Shown here: piece after piece, positions 53,301 to 62,400 of the stretch | Numbering within the stretch: the first letter of the stretch is position 1 | How the letters are laid out: the number at the start of each line of letters is the position of its first letter | From: Oasisia sp. SBJ-2009 | Taxonomy: Eukaryota > Annelida > Polychaeta > Sabellida > Siboglinidae | Length of the DNA: 64,000 nucleotides | NCBI GenBank assembly: GCA_964017155.1 | Contig: OZ024857.1 | Coordinates: 41,756,716-41,820,715 of the forward strand | Direction: 5' to 3' | Position numbers and translations under genes: made by a program | The notes under the pieces: model-generated | Told to the model about the DNA's origin: nothing | Database searches by the model: none | The model's input: only the letters and a program-made list of their open reading frames with translations

Positions 53301-56300
53301 TAATATCGACACCCAGATATCATTTCATGGAATAAAATGTCCGAGTGCTAAAAAATACTATCTTACATACATTATTACTTTACCAAGAAAACATCTATCC
53401 AGACACATATACCTGGGATCAACATGCCTGAATTAACAAGTTTCAACTGTCTGTACTTTTATTAAGGCATTTGCAAGCAACTGATGTTTATTTGTCAGTC
53501 TGAGATGTGTCACTCAGTGAAATGTTGTTTTTGCCAGGTCCAGTTGTGCCAGAGGTGATCACGCCCCAAGACTCGACTCCCAAAAAGAAGGCTCCCCCCA
53601 AGAAAAAGAAGGGTGAGTGCGTGCTTTCGAGAGTGCTTGAACTTAATTCAACTCTACTTGAGTCTTTGCAGCTGATCATATTAAGCGTCCAACATTTGTT
53701 TTAGGATTTCTGCAGCCCAGGAAGAAGACGGCACATGTTCTTGTTTATGTGATGATGCTGACTGTTTCACAGAAGGTTTTGTTTGCAGCAACCGGAATAT
53801 TTTTGTTAAGTACAAGAGTTGTCCCCAAATGATCATCAAGCATTCGTTGAAAAGTTCCAATATTTTATATCAGCTGATTCTTGTAATGATAGCTGTAAGA
53901 CAAATTTACATCTACTTTATGTAAATGCCTTTTTAACTTTGTTTACTATGCAGTAAGAGTTGTTATGTCATAACAGTCATCTTCAGTACTTAGATATCGT
54001 TTTATGTCACCTGTCACATGGCTTTTCAGCATCTTCTGTCAGAGACACTTTCACTTTCAGTTTGTATTTGCATCAGTATCATTGCAGACCAGGGTATGAT
54101 GACATTGAAGAATTTACTCATTCCCATCTACACTGTAAATTAATAATGCTGTCCCTTTACCACTACACTTAGCCTTCCTTGGAATCAGCCAGTTGCCCAG
54201 CATCATGCTAACACCAACGTATTGGGATAAGCTGAGGAGATATTATATGAACAGTGACAATACAAAATGGCCTAGCAATAGCCACTAAAGACTCTACAGA
54301 ACTAAAAAATCATTAAATTATCTTCTTGTCCAATTGACCTTTACATACAGTAATTTACTTACATGTGCAGTTAACTACATCTACAGTGGAAAGGTAACTG
54401 TCTATGTCTATACTTCTTCAGAGGACAACAAATTAGACAAATTAATCATCTTTAGTTGTCCATTCCAGAAATGGCTTGTTTTTAAAGAGACAACCAGTAG
54501 GAACTCATACATGTCCCATGGTTGGTTCACGAACAAATGGGAATTTAGAGTCCAGTTTTTCAATGTATCCCCATAAACCCTCCTCCTTCCTGGGTTGAGA
54601 TTCAGAGATGATGTCTGCTTTGAGACACCATCACTGAATCACCTTGCTCATGTTTGTTCCACTGTTGACTGCATGTGACATTGAACAGGAGACAAGAGTC
54701 CCGACAAAGACTCAGATAGTTCTAACAGTGCGAGAAAGTTGAGCGATGCGGAGCCGGGGAAGAAAGAGCCCCGGAGGAAGTCCTCCGCCAGGGGCAGTGT
54801 CGACCTGGTGTCAGAGAAAGGTACACGCCAGTGTGGGATGTGGTGGGCCGTTGTCGTGGATTTGGTAGACTTTAGTCAGCACTATAGGTATACCTAGATG
54901 TATGACTAGTCAGTTGTTGGTGTTGTCAATTTTTTCTCTTTTTATTCGTGTAGTTTTGGCTGTTTTTTATAGTTCTTTTAAAATATATTTTACATGATTT
55001 TAATGTGTACTTAGTTGGAGTTGAGTTTATGTTTACAGTAGTTGGTGTTGTCAATTTGTATGGTTTTGGCTGTTTCTGTGGTGCTTTACACATGTTTCTG
55101 TAGAGTTAGCACAATTTGTACTTAATTAGGCTTAGGTGTATGTTTAGTTGTTGTTGTCAATATGTAGGAATTTTCTTATATAGTTTGTGGCATTTTCCTA
55201 GTGATTTTTACACATTTCTATAGAGTTACCTAATTTCCTAAATGAGAATTAATCTGATGTGTACATGTACATGTCTAGTGAGCTATTTCTGTTGTCAGTG
55301 TTTTAATTTTTATTTATTTAGTTGTTGTTGTTTTTGTTGTGCTTTACTTTTGTAAACAAAGTTACCTTTGAGAGAGTATAATACTGTCAGACGTGGCTTA
55401 AATTCTATTATTATGAGTCTTTAATGTGCTTTTGTAAGGTTATGATCAGTTGCTACAGCTGTCAGCATTCCATCATTATTGTTGTAGTTTTGCTGTTTTT
55501 ATGGTGCTGAGGGTGCTGTTATTTTTGTAGAATTTTAGCAAGGCATCAGGGCATCTTTTCTCAATACCAGCCACTTATAAAAATGGGAATTAGAATGTAT
55601 TTTGTATTATTTAAAAATATTTTTGAATGTGTCAATTATTTCTTTTCATTTTTTCATGTGATTTTTATCTTTAGAATATGTCAATTTATTTTCAGTTTGG
55701 AATGCATATCTAACTAATTATTTTATATAATTGTTTATTATTGAAATGTATTATATTTATTTTTTGGGCTACAGTTCACTTTGAAATGCATCTTCTAACT
55801 AATCATTTTCTTTGAAATTAATTACATTTTGAGTTATTGTTATCATTGAAATATATGGAATGGAGTGATCAACTTTGTTCTAGCTGTGTGATTGTTAGAT
55901 GTTTATTTCATACAGAACATACATGAATATCATACGAATAATGAATGCAGAATACGACCACATAATGGACATTATATACTTTAGTTATGAAAAAATTACA
56001 AAGTAATCATTATATAGCCTAGGAGTAGCCAGATGTTCACTTTAAATTGCATTAAAATATGCATTAATAAATAAATAAAATTGTATCCAAATATAATTGC
56101 AAATGCAGATACATATTATTTGAATGCAACATTTCAACAAATAATGTTACTTCATTCTGTTGCAAATATATGCTTTAAGTCAAAGTACAGCAATTACAAC
56201 ACACATGATCAGGACCACAATATACACTCCCAAGTCTCACAAACAGGACTCAATCACTGCAGTTTGCACCACTAGCAAATGTTCACTAATAGCTGCCTGA

Positions 56301-59300
56301 TTATGCAGTTATCATTCTGACTATTAATGCTTCAATAACTAAGCTTTCAAATTGCTTACTCTTTTCATGCATTTTCTTAAATATTTAACTCGTTCTTCCC
56401 ATGCAATTAATATGTAATGTAATTCTTGCTATAATGTAAATACTCAATGCTTTCTTCCTACTATGCCGATTTTTAATTTTTGCACTGTAATACTTACTTA
56501 ATGTTTTCATTTAAAACAAGAACAACCCAATGCATGGTTATTTCCTATTTTGCATGAGTTTGGTGCATCTTTATTTTGCTTCATCTGCATGTTGCATTTT
56601 GCTATTTTTACAAGAGCCGTATAAAATATTCTACTGCCCAAGCTTCATGCAATACTATAATATCTTCATGCTTTTTATAACACAACTGCTTCATACTTTT
56701 ATTATATTCTACAACATACCATACCAAACACTAATAACATTAATTTTGCTGGAGGACAAAACTGTTACATGTGCTATTCTTTATTCTTTTGATTTAAATT
56801 AAGGAAGTAATTTTCCCAATTGTCCAATCTGATCTGTAATTTATGTACGCCCTGTTGTATATAGTTAGCTTTTAAGAGCAAAGTTCTTGTGATTTGTTTG
56901 TGGAATGTAGCTGAGAGAGCAGCAGAAGGCAAATGTATTTCTCTCCGTCTCTGTTAAGATGCGTATCGCGCAATGAGAAATCGTGTTGTTATGGAAGACA
57001 GCGTGAATGAAGACGACTTTGATGGAGGTACATTAGCATCCTAGAAACTCTCATGTGGTAAATTAGCCTCCTAGAGTCTCTCATGTGGTACATTAGCATC
57101 CTAGAGACTTTCACGTGGTACGTTACCATCGTAGAGTCTCTCATGTGGTGTGTTAGCCTAGTAGAGTCTATGTTGTTGTACATTACCTTTCTTGTGTTGA
57201 TCATGTGGTACATTACCCTCCTTGAGTCGGTCGTATGTTAATTGCCTACACTCTATGTTGTTGAACTTGTAGCTTCCTTGAGTCAGTTGTATGTTGTGTG
57301 TTAGCTGTCTAGACTCTATCTTGTTGAACTTGTAGCTTCCTTGAGTCAATTTTATGTTGTATGTTAGCTCTCTAGACTCTATCTTGTTGAACTTGTAGCT
57401 TCCTATAATTCTCTTTTCGTACTTTAGCCTCCTAGGATCTGTCATGTTGTATATTCCCCCTGAAGTCTATTGATGTTGTACATTAGCACACTACCAGGTA
57501 GTCATTAGCCTTCTAGAATCTCTCATGTTGTATGTTGGCCTTCTAGAATCTCTCATGTTGTTCGTTGGCCTTCTAGAATCTCTCATGTTGTACGTTGGCC
57601 TTCTAGAATCTCTCATGTTGTACGTTGGCCTTCTAGAATCTCTCATGTTGTTCGTTGGCCTTCTAGAATCTCTCATGTTCTACGTTGGCCTTCTAGAATC
57701 TCTCATGTTGTACGTTGGCCTTCTAGAATCTCTCATGTTGTACGTTGGCCTTCTAGAATCTCTCATGTTGTATGTTGGCCTTCTAGAATCTCTCATGTTG
57801 TATGTTGGCCTTCTAGAATCTCTCATGTTGTATGTTGGCCTTCTAGAATCTCTCATGTTGTTCGTTGGCCTTCTAGAATCTCTCATGTTGTTCGTTGGCC
57901 TTCTAGAATCTCTCATGTTGTTCGTTGGCCTTCTAGAATCTCTCATGTTGTTCGTTGGCCTTCTAGAATCTTTCATGTTGTTCGTTGGCCTTCTAGAATC
58001 TCTCATGTTGTACGTTGGCCTTCTAGAATCTCTCATGTTGTATGTTGGCCTTCTATAATCTCTCATGTTGTATGTTGGCCTTCTAGAATCTCTCATGTTG
58101 TTCGTTGGCCTTCTAGAATCTCTCATGTTGTTCGTTGGCCTTCTAGAATCTCTCATGTTGTTCGTTGGCCTTCTAGAATCTCTCATGTTGTATGTTGCCC
58201 TTCTAGAATCTCTCATGTTATTCGTTAGCCTTCTAGAATCTCTCATGTTGTACGTTGGCCTTCTAGAATCTCTCATGTTGTTCGTTGGCCTTCTAGAATC
58301 TCTCATGTTGTACGATGGCCTTCTAGAATCTCTCGTGTTGTACGATGGCCTTCTAGAATCTCTCGTGTTGTATGTTGGCCTTCTAGAATCTCTCGTGTTG
58401 TACGTTGGCCTTCTAGAATCTCTCGTGTTGTACGATGGTCTTACAGAATCTCTCATGTTGTACGTTGGCCTTCTAGAATCTCTCGTGTTGTTCGTTGGCC
58501 TTCTAGAATCTCTCATGTTGTACGTTGGCCTTCTAGAATCTCTCATGTTGTACGTCGGCCTTCTAGAATATCTCATGCTGTACGATGGTCTTATAGAATC
58601 TCTCATTTATAACATTAGCCTCCATAGAATATCTCATGTTGTACATAGCCATTCTACAATCTCTCATGTACATTAGCATCCTAGAATCTTATATTGTACA
58701 TTAGTAGTTTAGAATCTCTGATGTTGTGCATTTGTCTCCCAGAGTCTACCTTATTGTGCATTAGCCATGATGGTCACCATTTCTACATTGGATCCATAGA
58801 CTCATATTGTTGACAATTGTTCGCTTCTGATGAAAGCTCTAGACTAGATGGTTGGATACCTCTTCCCACAACTGCTCTAACCATAAATAGCCAGTGATGC
58901 TGTGTGGGATTTCCAAAAGTCTTGGTGTAATAGTGAAGTCTGAGAGCACAAGGACTGACCCACCGTCATACAGGAGTGATCACTGTAGAAGTGCTACTCT
59001 ACAAATTCAAACATGACATCTGGATCATGAGAGAGAACACTTTCTAAACTCCTCAGAGGACACAGAGCCACCAGTGTGTAGACACACAAGTAGCAGTGGA
59101 ACACATTTCATGACACACAGAACAACTCGGAGACGAAGACCGAGTCAGAATGGCATGGGTTGGCAATGGATACCAAGGCAATGATGACTGCAAATATTTA
59201 AGCTTCTGTATTTAGCGTGTTGGATACACTATACAGTTGAGCTAACACTACTACACTTGCATGCAGTTCCTGCTGTCTTCTCCACTCTCTACACCACACT

Positions 59301-59372
59301 GTCTGTGACAGTACACCTCAACAACTAACACATACTAACCACATGTTCTTATAACACACACGCACGCACACG

Positions 59373-59418
<46 letters not shown>

Positions 59419-62400
59419 TACACACACGCATACACACACACACACACGCACGCACGCACCCGCATACACACACACACACACACACAAAGTATCCAGACCC
59501 ATTTCTTTAAATTCAGCATCACTGTTGCCATACTCATATTACATGATCTTTTGACAGTTTATAAGTAAACCTTTTTTTAAAGTAAACCTTTCTCTCTTAC
59601 TGAAAGCAGAGCAGGTTTTATATTTGCAGAATGTTAGTAAAATAACTGACAAAGTAGTAATCAAAATTAATAACTATCTCTCAGAAACCAGATTTAACAA
59701 ATAAATTACGTATATACAGTCAGAGAGTTAAGGTATGTGGTACACTTTTCAAAGTTAGGAAATAAAAGTTAAACAATTTCAGTTTTTTTTTCACATACAA
59801 TAACATATATCAAAACTGTAATACAAGACTACATTTGTTCTGAACTTGTTTATTGTGATAAACCTAGCACCCATTCTGTCTATGTTTCAAGGTTACTGTT
59901 TTATTGTTACGTGTGTGCAGTATATTGCTTTGGTTTTATTTCAGCAATGTTTTACCTTGTTTCATCACTATGCTTAAGCTGAAGGCTATTTACAATCATT
60001 GATCATTTGAAATATAAAAAGTTAACCATTTGATTTAACACATTTATTTCTGTTTACAAACTTAAACACCATGATAAAAAAAACATGCTTTTTTCTACGT
60101 TTTAACATGACCAATAGTTGTTGATGATCTTCAGCAAATGATTTAAATTTTCTTCCAGTTATTTACCCCCCGAGGGTACTGTGGAATCTCATTAATCCGA
60201 CTGGTTTTACATTATCATTTGGAAAATACATTCCCATAAAATATGTTCCAGGTTTCTGAAGATAACAGTTTGGATTAATGAGCTTTCACTGCACACTGTG
60301 TACCCTGTTTTTTTTTGGTCCACACTCGTATTATATGCATGATTTTAGCTGTACAGTTTTATAATCATTGCAATACATTTTTCTTCTGATGTCTAATATG
60401 TTCTTTTTGCCTACCCTAGACTAAGGGTGGGTAGACTGGTTCATGATGGTTTCACACCAGGTTTTGCATGTGTTCTCTGTTTTTTTTCAGTGATTTTCAG
60501 GCAACACAATCTTATTTATATTTTATGTCTCACTAATGTTATTTTATTTGCTTATTTGTATCCATCTGGATATATTAAAAATGCAATATTTGCATTTGAC
60601 AATTTTTTTTATTCAGTTGCCTGGAAATATTTGTTGTTTTTCTTACATATTAATGACGTGCTTTATGTTCAATTCCTACAGCTATTTGTGGACATGGGGC
60701 AACCCACCCATGTACCATATTGCTGTATGAACATGTGGTTATTTTTGCAGACTGTTTCTACATTGCACTCTTTCTCTCGTGTGTGATTCATTTGTTCATG
60801 TTCCTCAATTTCAGTGTGTTTTATACAATTTGTGTTGTGCACATTTTCTGTACACATTGTGTATGTTTGTTTTATTTTTTGCACAATTTTTATGTCTGTT
60901 TACACAATTTTTCCTGTACTATCATAGGTTGTAACTGTAATAGTCGCACTGTTTTTATTTGTGTTGTGGTATTGCATCATATTCCCTAGCAATGGTATGT
61001 CTTAGTAAACCCCTGTGTGATGTCGATGTAGCATTCGTCTTAGAGGTTTCATTGAACGTAAGTAGTAATTCCTCATGGAATGTTTTTCCTTGCTTTAAGT
61101 TAATTTCTACGTAATCGTTTTATATATAATTATATCTTCGTCGCTATCAATGTTCAAGTTGCAAAACTAAAAAGTAAGCTCCTGCTGTAAATTTCTTATT
61201 AAAAATGGCCAATTGTATACATCTTAATATTGTCTTATGAGGCATAATCTGCACTAGATATGTGATATTAACCTTCTCTGTGCGTTTTCAGGAGGCGGTA
61301 CTGGGGAAGCAAAGGTGGGTTATATATATATTACTTCAGTAATTAGTAATAACTACCCCAAATGATTGCTGGTTTAATATGATATATCAGGATTGAAACC
61401 AAAGCAGTAAGCTCTAGATATATAACGTGGCTAGAAAATTATTAGCTTATTGAATGTTTAAATTTTTTCATATATATACAGCTCACCATAATTAACTTTT
61501 ACTACTGAATGTTATTTTTAAACATATCCACAAAACTAACATTTATACACTTAATTGATCGCATCTTGCATTTACATATAAGCCTCTGTGTTAATTTGTG
61601 TACAGTTAATTACCCCCCAAAGTTACAAAGCCATAACGATGGAAAATCTTCACAATAAATCTCTGACTAGTATGAAATTGTGATAGGCATATTTCTTGGG
61701 ATTTCTTGATCAAAATGTTATAATTTTTGTCATACTAGATATTAGAAAATTCTCATTCTCACAAAGAACAGTAAATTAATGGAACAGATTATCAGCTGAC
61801 TGTGTAGGTGCTAGTAGTGTTAATATGTTTAAAAATAAAATCGACATATACCTATGAAGGGCGGGGTACATTTAGATAGATAAGATAGGTTGGACTCTCA
61901 ATAAGCCAAAGGGCTTCTTTGTCCACCTGCCAACTAGAGTTGATTCTCTAGGTGGCAATCTTGTTAAAGGTTACAAAGCCATAACGATGGAAAATCTTCA
62001 CAATAAATCTCTGACTAGTATGAAATTGTGATAGGTATATATTTCTGGGGTTTTCTTCATCAAAATGTTTTGATTTTATTATACAGTATACATTGTCAGG
62101 GGCGATTAATTATTGTTTTTATATCATCCAAACTAAAAATCCAGGTTTGTAAGATACAAGTTATACTGAATTGTAACTGTGTCCACCAGGAGTTGCTGGT
62201 GGAGGAGGAGGAGATGGGGAAGTTCTTCAAGAAAAAACCTAAGAATCAGGTCGTCCTTGAAGGTCAGTTCAGACGGCGGCCATCTTGAATCAGATTTCTT
62301 CCTGTCATGTCCAGTCCATTATAGCAAACCTCAGTAACCATTTCTTTGTAATATTTCACGTAGTACTGCTCGATTGGTAGAGCTGTTGTTTTAACAGTTG

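Larger units (their letters stand above)
58771..61291 (+). other. Rest of intron between exons 15 and 16
   Basis: Contains a CA/CGCA microsatellite (59358-59487) and a short Tigger-like MITE (60179-60291). The open frame at 60427-60786 is T-rich and hydrophobic by composition only. Confidence 0.7.

Noticed and set aside
53700..53786. Extra exon candidate after exon 13 ([11 protein letters not shown]...)
   Set aside because: It has a decent acceptor and the right phase, but no acceptable donor, and the product turns hydrophobic and T-rich.
57525..58676. Long ORFs of [10 protein letters not shown] (plus) and [10 protein letters not shown] (minus)
   Set aside because: Same artefact from the 30 bp minisatellite.
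60427..60989. Hydrophobic ORFs resembling a membrane protein
   Set aside because: T-rich DNA gives Phe/Leu/Ile/Cys codons by chance; no splice sites and no recognisable family.
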